A stretch of 64,000 nt of DNA from Methylophilus medardensis (GTDB lineage Bacteria > Pseudomonadota > Gammaproteobacteria > Burkholderiales > Methylophilaceae): the NCBI RefSeq assembly GCF_006363915.1, contig NZ_CP040946.1; one strand, written 5' to 3'. The notes under the pieces were generated by a model, which saw only the letters and a program-made list of their open reading frames with translations, ran no database searches and was not told the origin of the DNA. Position 1 is the first letter of the stretch, and every line of letters begins with the position of its first letter. This document shows positions 44,766 through 53,236 of the stretch, one piece after another. Position numbers and translations under genes: made by a program.

Positions 44766-44793
44766 TTGTGAAAGCATGAAAAGGGCATAAAAT
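44766..44793 (+). promoter_or_regulatory. Predicted moaA promoter
   Basis: TTGTGA (44766-44771), 16 bp, TAAAAT (44788-44793) on the plus strand. The predicted start is near 44800, leaving a leader of about 14 nt before the moaA ATG. Confidence 0.5.
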
Positions 44794-44813
44794 ACTGATT
44801 AGTTTAAATAATC

Positions 44814-45833
44814 ATGACAGCAATGCAAACCATGCGCTCCGTACCTTCACAGCTTATCGACCAGTTTGGCCGGCGGGTGGACTACATCCGGCTATCGATT
44901 ACCGATCGCTGCGATTTCCGTTGCCAGTACTGTATGGCAGAGGACATGACCTTTTTACCGCGTGAGGCCGTTTTGTCACTCGAAGAATGCGCGCGTCTGG
45001 TTAAATTGTTTGTCCGCATGGGGGTCACGAAAGTTCGCATCACCGGCGGTGAACCTTTGGTGCGTAAAAATGCCATGTGGTTATTTGAAGAAATCGGTCA
45101 CCTCCCCGGTCTAGACTCGTGTGTACTTACCACCAACGGTAGCCAACTAGACAAATATGCCGTAGCACTGAAGGCGGCGGGCGTTAAACGGATCAACATT
45201 TCCATCGACAGCTTGCAAGCAGACCGCTTTAAAACCATCACCCGTGTTGGCGAGTTGTCAAAAGTCCTCAGCGGACTGGACGCAGCGCGCGCCGCGGGCT
45301 TCGATAATCTGAAAATCAACACCGTACTGATGCGTGGGATCAATGATGATGAGGCGGAAGATTTAGTCAATTTTGCGCTGCAAAAACAGGTCGACATTAG
45401 TTTTATCGAAGAAATGCCGCTGGGTGAAGTCAATCACCTGCGTGAAGACAGTTGCGTCAGCAATACAGAGACGCTGGCCTTATTAAAAAGTAAGTTCTCA
45501 CTCACTGCCAGCACCCACCATACTGGCGGCCCCGCCCGTTATTGGCAGGTAAACGGTCACCTGACAAAAATCGGCTTTATTTCGCCGCACAGCCACAATT
45601 TTTGCGAAAGTTGCAATCGCGTTCGTATCACCTGCCAAGGCGAGTTGTTTCTCTGCTTAGGGCAAGATCATCAGGTGAACTTGATGCCATTATTGCGTGA
45701 GCATCCAGACGATGATCAGCCGCTGGTAGATGCGATTTTGCATGGCATGCGCATCAAACCCAAAGGACACGACTTTGATTTGCGACGCACAGCACCCGCT
45801 GTCGTGCGCTTCATGTCGCACACGGGTGGCTAA
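44814..45833 (+). CDS. moaA: GTP 3',8-cyclase
   Basis: A radical SAM enzyme catalysing the first step of molybdopterin synthesis. The 339-residue protein has the SAM cluster motif CDFRCQYC (about residues 34-41), TGGEPLVRK, the second cluster CESCNRVRITCQGELFLC (about 265-282), and the essential C-terminal Gly-Gly. An in-frame ATG at 44823 is an alternative start. It overlaps mobA by one base and lies divergent from the formate dehydrogenase operon that needs the cofactor. MoaC and MoaE/D are not in this window. Confidence 0.96.
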   Translation: MTAMQTMRSVPSQLIDQFGRRVDYIRLSITDRCDFRCQYCMAEDMTFLPREAVLSLEECARLVKLFVRMGVTKVRITGGEPLVRKNAMWLFEEIGHLPGLDSCVLTTNGSQLDKYAVALKAAGVKRINISIDSLQADRFKTITRVGELSKVLSGLDAARAAGFDNLKINTVLMRGINDDEAEDLVNFALQKQVDISFIEEMPLGEVNHLREDSCVSNTETLALLKSKFSLTASTHHTGGPARYWQVNGHLTKIGFISPHSHNFCESCNRVRITCQGELFLCLGQDHQVNLMPLLREHPDDDQPLVDAILHGMRIKPKGHDFDLRRTAPAVVRFMSHTGG

Positions 45834-46402
45834 TGCAAATTACCGCAGTGATATTGGCAGGCGGCCGCGGGCTGCGCATGGGTGGCGCCGACAAAGGTCT
45901 GATTGACTATCAAGGCAGACCGATGGTCGCCCACGTGCTGGAACGCATTCAACCGCAAGTTGACCATGTAGTGATTAATGCGAACCGTCATCTTGATCAA
46001 TACCAAGCGTTCGGTGTGCCGGTGATCCCTGACGCGAACGATCAGTTTGACGGGCCACTGGCTGGCATGCAAGCCGGCATGCATCATGCCACCACCGAAT
46101 GGATACTCAGCGTCCCCTGTGACGCGCCTTTATTACCCACGGACTTAGTGAGTCGCCTACGTCAAGCGATTACCACCGCACAAGCCATTCATGCAGCGCC
46201 GTCCATGCTGGCGATTGCGCGTAGCGCCAGTGGTACGCACCCGGTATTTTGCTTAATGCCACGCAAGCTTAGTGGCGATCTGGATCAATTTCTGCAGCAG
46301 GGGCAGCGTAAAGTCAGCGCCTGGCAAGCCCTGCACCCCCATGTATTCGTGAGCTTTGAAGACGAGCAAGCATTCACTAACATCAACCACCTGCCATCGT
46401 AA
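45833..46402 (+). CDS. mobA: Molybdenum cofactor guanylyltransferase
   Basis: Attaches GMP to Mo-molybdopterin, giving the bis-MGD form used by FdsA. The 189-residue nucleotidyltransferase shows LAGGRGLRMGGADKGLIDY at the N-terminus (GTP binding), NANRHLDQY, and DQFDGPLAGMQAG (about residues 62-74). Its ATG overlaps the moaA stop (TAATG) and moeA follows by 5 bp. Confidence 0.94.
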   Translation: MQITAVILAGGRGLRMGGADKGLIDYQGRPMVAHVLERIQPQVDHVVINANRHLDQYQAFGVPVIPDANDQFDGPLAGMQAGMHHATTEWILSVPCDAPLLPTDLVSRLRQAITTAQAIHAAPSMLAIARSASGTHPVFCLMPRKLSGDLDQFLQQGQRKVSAWQALHPHVFVSFEDEQAFTNINHLPS

Positions 46403-46407
46403 CGATT

Positions 46408-47673
46408 ATGAACAAACAAGACCTTCTGCAACAATTGGTAAGAGACCCCTCATGTGCAGACGACTATGACCCGAACGCCATGTCGGTCACGCAGGCACGC
46501 CAATATATCCAGCAGTTTCTGTCTCCTTTGCAGGCCACCGAAACCGTGACGATCAAGCAGTCCCTCGGTCGCATTCTCGCGACCCCAGTCATCTCGAGCA
46601 TGAATGTCCCAGCCTACGACAACTCAGCGATGGATGGTTTTGGCTTCCGTCACGCAGAAGCCTCCCAAGCACTGAAAATCGCTGGGACCGCATTTGCCGG
46701 CAGGCCGTTTGAAGGGCACGTGCCAACAAATGCTTGCATTAAAATCATGACCGGAGCGCCGATCCCGCCGGATGTCGATACCGTGGTCATGCAAGAGCAC
46801 ACCACGCGCGAAGCAGATCTCATTACTTTATCAAGCGTGCCCGGCATTGGCGCCAACATTCGACACATAGGCGAAGATATTGCCAAAGGGCAAACGGTGC
46901 TGACCCGTGGGCATCAAATCAAACCGGCCGATATGGGTTTACTCGCATCACTGGGGATTGCAGAAATTCAGGTGTATCGACGCTTAAAGGTGGCCTTTTT
47001 CAGTACTGGCGACGAGCTGGTCAGCGTGGGCACCCCGCTGCAGTCTGGCCAGATTTACGACAGTAACCGTTATAGTCTGTGGGGTATGTTACAGGCCTTA
47101 GCGTTGGAACCCCATGATCTTGGCAATGTGGCGGACGATCCGGCAGCATTAGAGCAGATGCTGTTAACCGCTGCCGCGTCACATGATGTGGTCATTACTA
47201 GTGGCGGCGTTTCGGTGGGTGAAGCTGACTTTATGAAGCAGTTACTGGCAAAACATGGCCAAGTATTGTTCTGGAAAATTAATATGAAACCGGGCCGTCC
47301 GCTGGCGTATGGCAAAATCGGTCAATCACAATACTTCGGATTGCCCGGCAATCCGGTATCGACCATGGTAACGTTTTATCAGTTTGTGCAAGCAGCACTG
47401 CTGCACCTCATGGGAGCAAGCCCCACAGTACCTCCTACCTTTAAAGTGGAATGCATCAGCCCAATTAAAAAAGCAACCGGACGCACGGAGTTTCAGCGCG
47501 GCATTTTATTTAAAGACGGCGAAGACTGGAAAGTGAAAACCACTGGTGAACAAGGCTCCGGTATTTTGAGTAGCATGAGTCAGGCGAATTGCTTTATTGT
47601 GTTAGACGATCAAACCGGCGCTGTGCCAGCGGGCGCAATGGTCGAAGTCCAACCGTTTGGCGGTGTTTGCTAA
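46408..47673 (+). CDS. moeA: Molybdopterin molybdenumtransferase
   Basis: Inserts molybdate into adenylylated molybdopterin. The 421-residue protein contains YDNSAMDGFGFR (about residues 70-81), FSTGDELVSVG, YDSNRYSLWGML, ITSGGVSVGEADF (about 267-279) and LPGNPVSTMVTF (about 312-323). Last gene of the moaA-mobA-moeA unit. Confidence 0.96.
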   Translation: MNKQDLLQQLVRDPSCADDYDPNAMSVTQARQYIQQFLSPLQATETVTIKQSLGRILATPVISSMNVPAYDNSAMDGFGFRHAEASQALKIAGTAFAGRPFEGHVPTNACIKIMTGAPIPPDVDTVVMQEHTTREADLITLSSVPGIGANIRHIGEDIAKGQTVLTRGHQIKPADMGLLASLGIAEIQVYRRLKVAFFSTGDELVSVGTPLQSGQIYDSNRYSLWGMLQALALEPHDLGNVADDPAALEQMLLTAAASHDVVITSGGVSVGEADFMKQLLAKHGQVLFWKINMKPGRPLAYGKIGQSQYFGLPGNPVSTMVTFYQFVQAALLHLMGASPTVPPTFKVECISPIKKATGRTEFQRGILFKDGEDWKVKTTGEQGSGILSSMSQANCFIVLDDQTGAVPAGAMVEVQPFGGVC

Positions 47674-47761
47674 GCGCTGACGCGCACTGCCGCTGGCGCG
47701 AACCATAAAAAATAGCTTATAGTGTCGGCTCGCGTTGGGGGTTAATCATAAAGGTGTTGGC

Positions 47762-48547
47762 GTGCAAGCCGTTTTAAAAGAATCTAAACAGTTTAGTCAT
47801 TTATTGGAGTGGTGCCTGATCGCCTCATTGCTTCTGCATGCCGCTATCATGTTTACAATGCCCAAGCCAGACTACGATTTGCCGCCACCCAAAAAGCAAG
47901 AAATCCGCATCGAACTGGTGAAACAAACGCCACCAGCGACCTCAAGCTTACCGGAACCTACCCCTACTCCGCCTGCGCCGACCAAACCTCAACCAACCCC
48001 GCCGCAGCCCCAACCCGTGAAGCCAACGCCCAAGCCAGTCGAGCCAACGCCTGTGGTGCCACAAAAACCGTCTACCAGACAAGAGCAGCCCACTGAAGCG
48101 CGACCAGTGGTAGACACGCCAGCCCCGGCTGTCATTGCAGCCAAACCAACAGTGGCGGAATCAAAACCTGAAATGGTGGTACCGGTGGCTGCGCCCCCTG
48201 CCCCCCCACCTGAGCCGGTGAAAGCATCTGGCCCAAGTGAGGGCGACATCGAGGCTGCCCGTAATGCATTTAAAGAAGCGGCGCAGCGCGAAATTCAAAA
48301 AAATCTTCGCTATCCAAGAATCGCGCTTGAACGCGGGATTGAGGGAGTTACCCACTTGCACATCAGCTTTGACGATCACGGCAATATCACAAACATTGAA
48401 GTCACCGAATCCAGTGGCAACAAGGCCTTGGATGAAGCAGCCATTGCCACCGTCAAAAAATCCCAATTCAAAGCATTATTTAACGACATTTTGCGTGGCA
48501 GATTAAAGTCCACCAACGTGCCCGTCAGCTTTAAGCTAGACAGCTAA
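47762..48547 (+). CDS. TonB-like energy-transducer protein
   Basis: A 261-residue protein with one N-terminal membrane anchor (about residues 18-35), a long Pro/Lys-rich periplasmic linker (about 45-160), and a C-terminal TonB domain (about 180-261; RYPRIALERGIEGVTHLHI, then VTESSGNKALDEAA). It is expected to couple proton motive force to outer-membrane transporters. A GTG start at 47762 is chosen because AAAGGTG lies just upstream; a TTG at 47735 is possible. No exbB/exbD is adjacent. The next gene, a sensor kinase, begins 6 bp later, so the two are cotranscribed. Confidence 0.82.
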   Translation: MQAVLKESKQFSHLLEWCLIASLLLHAAIMFTMPKPDYDLPPPKKQEIRIELVKQTPPATSSLPEPTPTPPAPTKPQPTPPQPQPVKPTPKPVEPTPVVPQKPSTRQEQPTEARPVVDTPAPAVIAAKPTVAESKPEMVVPVAAPPAPPPEPVKASGPSEGDIEAARNAFKEAAQREIQKNLRYPRIALERGIEGVTHLHISFDDHGNITNIEVTESSGNKALDEAAIATVKKSQFKALFNDILRGRLKSTNVPVSFKLDS

Positions 48548-48553
48548 GCCACA

Positions 48554-50035
48554 ATGTTTTTAAAACGTAAACGTTTAGCGGAGAACGCATTCGCGCTGCA
48601 CGACAAGCCGCTCAGACAGTTACTGCTGTTTCATGACCTGTATTTTATCGCCCTCATCGTGTTGGCAGTGGCCAGTGGCGGCTATGGTATTTACCTGTGG
48701 GATAAAGCCTCTAAGCAGTCGCAACGCATCAATATTGTGATTCAGGAAATTTATCTGGTGCGTGGCGACCTCTATCGTCAAACCAAAGAACTATTCGACG
48801 CGTTTTTCTTGCAAGAAGAAAATGCGCTGTATGAATATAATCAATACACCACCTCGATTCTTGTCCATCTAGAACGTTTACAAAACATCGCCATCGATCA
48901 AGAAGAGCGCGATGCGCTGATGGATATTGAGCGTAAATACCGAAGCTTGGTGAACGAAGCACCCGCCTTGTTCTACCGCTATCAAAACAACCCTGACCGC
49001 AAAGCACAAAAATCCATCTATCAAGACATCGAAACCGGCATCTTCAGGCATTACGAAGAGGTGTCCAAACGTGCCGAGTATCTATTATTGGTCAAACAAG
49101 GTGAAATCAAACATCGCTTAGATGAAGCCAGAAGCAATTCAATAGCAGTGCTATCCATGCCTTTATTGCTTGCTTGCATCCTGATTGTGTATTCAAGGCG
49201 CATTCTTAAAAACTCGATCGTCAGGCCGATCAATGACATCATGCAAGCCACCACTGCGATCAGTACCGGCAACTTGACTCACCAAGTGCCCGAGGCGGGC
49301 GCAGAAGAACTGGCGGTGCTGTCGCGCGAAATTAACAAAATGGCCGAAGACCTCGCGGCCAGCCGTGACGCCTTGGTCAAAAGTGAAAAGCAAGCGGCCT
49401 TAGGCTTACTGGTGCCGATGCTCGCGCACAACATTCGCAACCCACTGGCGAGCATTCGTGCCACCGCACAAGTCATCGACGACCCGCTGTTAGATAAAGA
49501 AACTCTGGAGTCGATTCAAGGCATTATCCATACCGTGGACCGACTCGAGCGCTGGACTGGCAGCTTATTGTCCTATCTGCACCCGATCAAACCGATGCTG
49601 AATCAGTTGTTACTCTCGTCGATCGTGCAGGGCGCGATCACGACGTTGCAACCTAAGCTGAATGAAAAGCACATCAAGATCACTGAAAACAGTGCGACAA
49701 TCAAACGCCTGGTGTTGACGGATGAACATTTGTTAGAACAAATGCTTTATAACCTGTTGCTGAACGCCTCAGAGGCCTCAGCAAAGAATGCCGAAATTCA
49801 GTTGCATTGCGCCTTGTTAGACCATGTGTTGACCTTGGTCATCATCGACCAAGGACCGGGCATGCCATTTAAGCCGGAACCACATGCACTGACGCCGGGT
49901 CCGACCACCAAGCGATTTGGGACGGGCCTTGGTATTCCATTTGCCTTCAAGGTGTGCGAAGAGCTGGGCGGTGCCATGTCATTTGATAGTCAACCGGGCC
50001 AGGGCACCCGAATCACCATCTCGCTGCCACAATAA
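48554..50035 (+). CDS. Membrane sensor histidine kinase
   Basis: A 493-residue sensor kinase. Two membrane helices (about residues 30-48 and 197-214) bracket a periplasmic helical sensor of about 150 residues with many charged, coiled-coil-like stretches. A HAMP domain (about 215-270), a dimerisation domain with phospho-acceptor His292 in LAHNIRNPLASIR, and a HATPase_c domain (about 380-493; NLLLNASEA, DQGPGMP, GTGLGIPF) follow. No response regulator gene is adjacent: the next gene is a peroxiredoxin. The signal is unknown; pairing with a TonB-like gene hints at envelope or nutrient sensing. Confidence 0.87.
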   Translation: MFLKRKRLAENAFALHDKPLRQLLLFHDLYFIALIVLAVASGGYGIYLWDKASKQSQRINIVIQEIYLVRGDLYRQTKELFDAFFLQEENALYEYNQYTTSILVHLERLQNIAIDQEERDALMDIERKYRSLVNEAPALFYRYQNNPDRKAQKSIYQDIETGIFRHYEEVSKRAEYLLLVKQGEIKHRLDEARSNSIAVLSMPLLLACILIVYSRRILKNSIVRPINDIMQATTAISTGNLTHQVPEAGAEELAVLSREINKMAEDLAASRDALVKSEKQAALGLLVPMLAHNIRNPLASIRATAQVIDDPLLDKETLESIQGIIHTVDRLERWTGSLLSYLHPIKPMLNQLLLSSIVQGAITTLQPKLNEKHIKITENSATIKRLVLTDEHLLEQMLYNLLLNASEASAKNAEIQLHCALLDHVLTLVIIDQGPGMPFKPEPHALTPGPTTKRFGTGLGIPFAFKVCEELGGAMSFDSQPGQGTRITISLPQ

Positions 50036-50110
50036 AGCCAGCCACAAGATTTTTCGTTTTGTGCTTGCTTAATTTTGTGTTTTTATCAACAATGTAACCA
50101 AGTGATTGTC

Positions 50111-50581
50111 ATGACTACTATGCTTAACTCACCTGCTCCGGATCTCATCTTACCTGCCACCTCTGGCCTTGAATTTAATAGCAAAGACTATTTAGGTAAG
50201 TTCGTTGTGCTCTATTTTTATCCCAAAGACGCTACCCCTGGCTGCACTACGCAAGGCATGCAGTTTCGTGACATGCATGCGCAGTTTGTGGCAGCGGATG
50301 CTGTCGTCTTTGGTATTTCACGCGATAGCCTCAAATCGCATGAAAACTTCAAAGCCAAGTACAGTTTTCCATTTGAGTTGATTTCTGACGGCGAAGAGAT
50401 CGCCTGTCAGGCGTTTAACGTAATCAAAATGAAAAATATGTATGGAAAACAAGTACGTGGCATTGAACGCAGTACATTTTTGGTCAATCCACAAGGCATC
50501 ATCGTCCGCGAATGGCGTGGTGTCAAAGTCGATGGTCATGCCGCTGAAGTATATGCCAGCATTCAGTCTTCCCACTCGTAA
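50111..50581 (+). CDS. bcp: Thioredoxin-dependent peroxiredoxin (PrxQ/Bcp)
   Basis: Reduces hydrogen peroxide and organic peroxides in the cytoplasm. From the ATG at 50111 it has 156 residues. The peroxidatic cysteine is in YFYPKDATPGCTTQG (about residue 45). The usual second cysteine five residues later is replaced (GCTTQGMQF), as in 1-Cys or atypical members; another cysteine occurs in EEIACQAF. FGISRDSLKSHENFKAK fits the Bcp family. An upstream in-frame ATG at 50075 is not supported. Confidence 0.9.
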   Translation: MTTMLNSPAPDLILPATSGLEFNSKDYLGKFVVLYFYPKDATPGCTTQGMQFRDMHAQFVAADAVVFGISRDSLKSHENFKAKYSFPFELISDGEEIACQAFNVIKMKNMYGKQVRGIERSTFLVNPQGIIVREWRGVKVDGHAAEVYASIQSSHS

Positions 50582-50592
50582 AGTGATCTTTT

Positions 50593-51987
50593 ATGGCCAG
50601 TGCTCCACACACCAAACTGTTTGTTCTTGATACCAACGTTTTGATGCACGACCCGTCGTCGCTGTTCAGATTTGAAGAGCACGATGTTTATTTGCCCATG
50701 GTGACATTAGAGGAACTGGACAATAACAAAAAGGGGCTGACTGAAGTCGCCCGCAATGCACGGCAGGCCAGCCGGTTTCTAGAAGAGATCATGGGTGGCA
50801 ATGAGACAGCACATCTTGAAGATGGCTGTCCTTTGGCCATTCAAGGCAATCGACATTTAACCGGCAAACTATTTTTTCAGACGGAGCATGTGCCTACGGA
50901 CTTGCCTGGTCTGGCTGGCAGCAAAGCGGATAACCAGATTATCAGCGTCGTATTGGCGCTTAAAAAACAACACGCCAATCGCAACGTCATTCTCGTTAGT
51001 AAAGACATTAACATCCGCATTAAAGCACGGGCTATGGGTGTGGCGGCCGAGGATTACTTCAACGATAAAGTGCTTGAAGACAGCGACATGCTGTATACCG
51101 GTTTGCGTGAACTACCAGAAGACTTTTGGGACGCGCATAGTAAAGACATGCACTCCTGGCAAGAGTCAGGCCGGATGTTTTATAGAATCAATGGTCCGAT
51201 TGTCAAGTCTCTACTGGTCAATGAATTTGTGTTTTATGAGTTCAACAAACCTTTCCATGCCATCGTCCGTAAAATTGAAGACAATACTGCGGTGCTTGAG
51301 ATCATTCAAGATCATCAAAATCCAAAACATAGCATTTGGGGAATCACCGCGCGTAACCGTGAACAAAATTTTGCCCTCAACTTGTTGATGGATCCTGACA
51401 TTGACTTTGTCACCCTGCTTGGCCAAGCCGGCACCGGCAAAACCTTGTTAACACTGGCGGCGGCCTTGACGCAAACCCTAGATAAAAAACGTTATTCAGA
51501 GATCATCATGACGCGGGTGACGGTGCCTGTGGGTGAAGATATTGGATTCTTGCCAGGCACAGAAGAAGAGAAAATGGCGCCTTGGATGGGGGCGTTAGAA
51601 GACAACCTCGATGTATTAAACAAAACGGATGAAGATGTTGGTGAGTGGGGGCGGGCTGCCACGCAGGACCTGATCCGCACCCGCATCAAAATCAAGTCGC
51701 TTAACTTTATGCGCGGCCGGACTTTTCTCAATAAGTTTTTAATCATCGACGAAGCGCAAAACCTGACGCCCAAGCAAATGAAAACACTGATTACGCGTGC
51801 AGGTCCCGGGACCAAGGTCGTCTGTTTAGGCAATATTGCCCAAATTGATACGCCCTACCTGACCGAAGGTAGCTCAGGTCTGACTTATGTCGTCGACCGA
51901 TTTAAAAACTGGTCGCACAATGGCCATATCACCCTGGTCCGCGGCGAACGCTCCCGTTTGGCCGATTTTGCTGCCGAGGTCCTGTAG
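50593..51987 (+). CDS. PIN-PhoH family ATPase
   Basis: A 464-residue two-domain protein. An N-terminal PIN ribonuclease-like domain (about residues 5-145) carries acidic residues in VLDTNVLMHDP, EELDNNK, DNQIISV and VSKDINIRIKA. A C-terminal PhoH ATPase domain (about 245-460) has Walker A GQAGTGKTLLT and Walker B FLIIDEAQNLTPKQ. Members of the PIN-PhoH group have RNA helicase and RNase activity in mycobacteria; function here is inferred to be RNA handling. It follows the peroxiredoxin by 11 bp. Confidence 0.92.
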   Translation: MASAPHTKLFVLDTNVLMHDPSSLFRFEEHDVYLPMVTLEELDNNKKGLTEVARNARQASRFLEEIMGGNETAHLEDGCPLAIQGNRHLTGKLFFQTEHVPTDLPGLAGSKADNQIISVVLALKKQHANRNVILVSKDINIRIKARAMGVAAEDYFNDKVLEDSDMLYTGLRELPEDFWDAHSKDMHSWQESGRMFYRINGPIVKSLLVNEFVFYEFNKPFHAIVRKIEDNTAVLEIIQDHQNPKHSIWGITARNREQNFALNLLMDPDIDFVTLLGQAGTGKTLLTLAAALTQTLDKKRYSEIIMTRVTVPVGEDIGFLPGTEEEKMAPWMGALEDNLDVLNKTDEDVGEWGRAATQDLIRTRIKIKSLNFMRGRTFLNKFLIIDEAQNLTPKQMKTLITRAGPGTKVVCLGNIAQIDTPYLTEGSSGLTYVVDRFKNWSHNGHITLVRGERSRLADFAAEVL

Positions 51988-52007
51988 ACACTGTCTGCTT
52001 GCATGTT

Positions 52008-53174
52008 ATGGTCAAAGGCTTTTATACCTTACTGATTGCCCAGTTTCTCTCGGCAATCGCTGATAATGCGCTCTTATTTGCCGCGATTGCGTTGCTTGCA
52101 AAGCTCAATGCCCCCAGTTGGCATGAACCGCTGCTTAGAGAGTTCTTTGTCATTTCTTACATCATCCTCGCGCCATTTGTCGGCCCTTTTGCCGATGCGT
52201 TACCAAAGGGCCGTGTGATGTTTTTAAGTAACGGTCTGAAATTCATTGGCTGTTTAATGGCATTGGTCGGTGTACCGCCACTGTACGCCTATGCCATGGT
52301 GGGGGTAGGTGCTGCGGCCTATTCCCCAGCCAAATACGGCATTCTCACCGAAATGCTACCGTCGAGCTTACTGATCAAAGCGAACGCTTGGATGGAAGGC
52401 ACCACGGTCACCGCCATTATTCTGGGGCCAGTACTAGGCTCGACCTTGTCAGCAAATAACCCATACACCGGCATTGCCTTCATCATGGTGCTTTATTTAA
52501 TGGCGGCTGGCTTTAACTATTACATTCCTAAAGTACCTATTGATCACAAGGTGGAGCAAAAAAACCTGCAATTTTTACTGAAGGATTTCTGGCACGCTTT
52601 TGTGACGTTATGGAAGGATCCGCAAGGCCAAGTATCATTGGCGGTGACGACTTTATTCTGGGGGGCTGGGGCGACCTTGCAATTTGTTGTGCTGCAATGG
52701 GCTGATGTCAGATTAGGATTTTCACAACAACAAGCAACTTACTTGATTGCCATTCTGGCGGTGGGTATCGCGGCGGGCTCGATCATTGCCTCGCGCTATG
52801 TAGAGCTTGAAAACGCCGTAAAAGTATTACCCGCAGGCATTTATATGGGGATTTTGGTCATCAGTATGATGCTGATTCACAGCCCTGTGCTGGCAGGCAT
52901 TTTATTGTTCGTCATTGGCGTACTATCCGGCTATTTTTTGGTGCCACTCAACTCATTGTTGCAGCATCGGGGGCACCATCTATTAGGCGCTGGCCACTCG
53001 ATTGCCGTACAAAATTTTAATGAAAATATCGGTATTTTATTGCTCTTAGGCGCCTATACCTGGATGGTCGGCGCAAAGCTAGACATCAATACCATTGTCG
53101 CGATTTTTGGCGTATTCATTATTGTCAGTATGTCGCTGATCACGATACTTTATCGAAAACAAATTCAACGCTAA
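52008..53174 (+). CDS. lplT: Lysophospholipid transporter LplT
   Basis: An MFS membrane protein of 388 residues with about 11-12 helices. The start KGFYTLLIAQFLSAIADNALLFAAIALL strongly resembles LplT (core QFLSAIADNALLFAA). YSPAKYGILTEMLPSSLLIKANAWMEG also fits. It flips lysophospholipids inward for reacylation; the acyltransferase partner Aas is not adjacent. The ATG at 52008 is used; the TTG nine bases upstream is less likely. It follows phoH by 20 bp and ends at a bidirectional terminator. Confidence 0.9.
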   Translation: MVKGFYTLLIAQFLSAIADNALLFAAIALLAKLNAPSWHEPLLREFFVISYIILAPFVGPFADALPKGRVMFLSNGLKFIGCLMALVGVPPLYAYAMVGVGAAAYSPAKYGILTEMLPSSLLIKANAWMEGTTVTAIILGPVLGSTLSANNPYTGIAFIMVLYLMAAGFNYYIPKVPIDHKVEQKNLQFLLKDFWHAFVTLWKDPQGQVSLAVTTLFWGAGATLQFVVLQWADVRLGFSQQQATYLIAILAVGIAAGSIIASRYVELENAVKVLPAGIYMGILVISMMLIHSPVLAGILLFVIGVLSGYFLVPLNSLLQHRGHHLLGAGHSIAVQNFNENIGILLLLGAYTWMVGAKLDINTIVAIFGVFIIVSMSLITILYRKQIQR

Positions 53175-53189
53175 TCAGCATCAACTATC

Positions 53190-53215
53190 AAAAAGGGCGC
53201 TTAAAGCGCCCTTTT
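53190..53215. terminator. Bidirectional terminator between lplT and ndh
   Basis: A palindrome centred on TTAAA: AAAAAGGGCGCT (from 53190) pairs with AGCGCCCTTTTT (to 53215). T-runs flank it on both strands, so it can serve the convergent lplT and ndh genes. Confidence 0.88.
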
Positions 53216-53236
53216 TGACTCACAAACCTATTCAAA

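Noticed and set aside
50095..50110. TGTAACCAA upstream of the peroxiredoxin as another copy of the xoxF/fds site
   Set aside because: Only one half-site is present; the second unit at 11 bp is missing.
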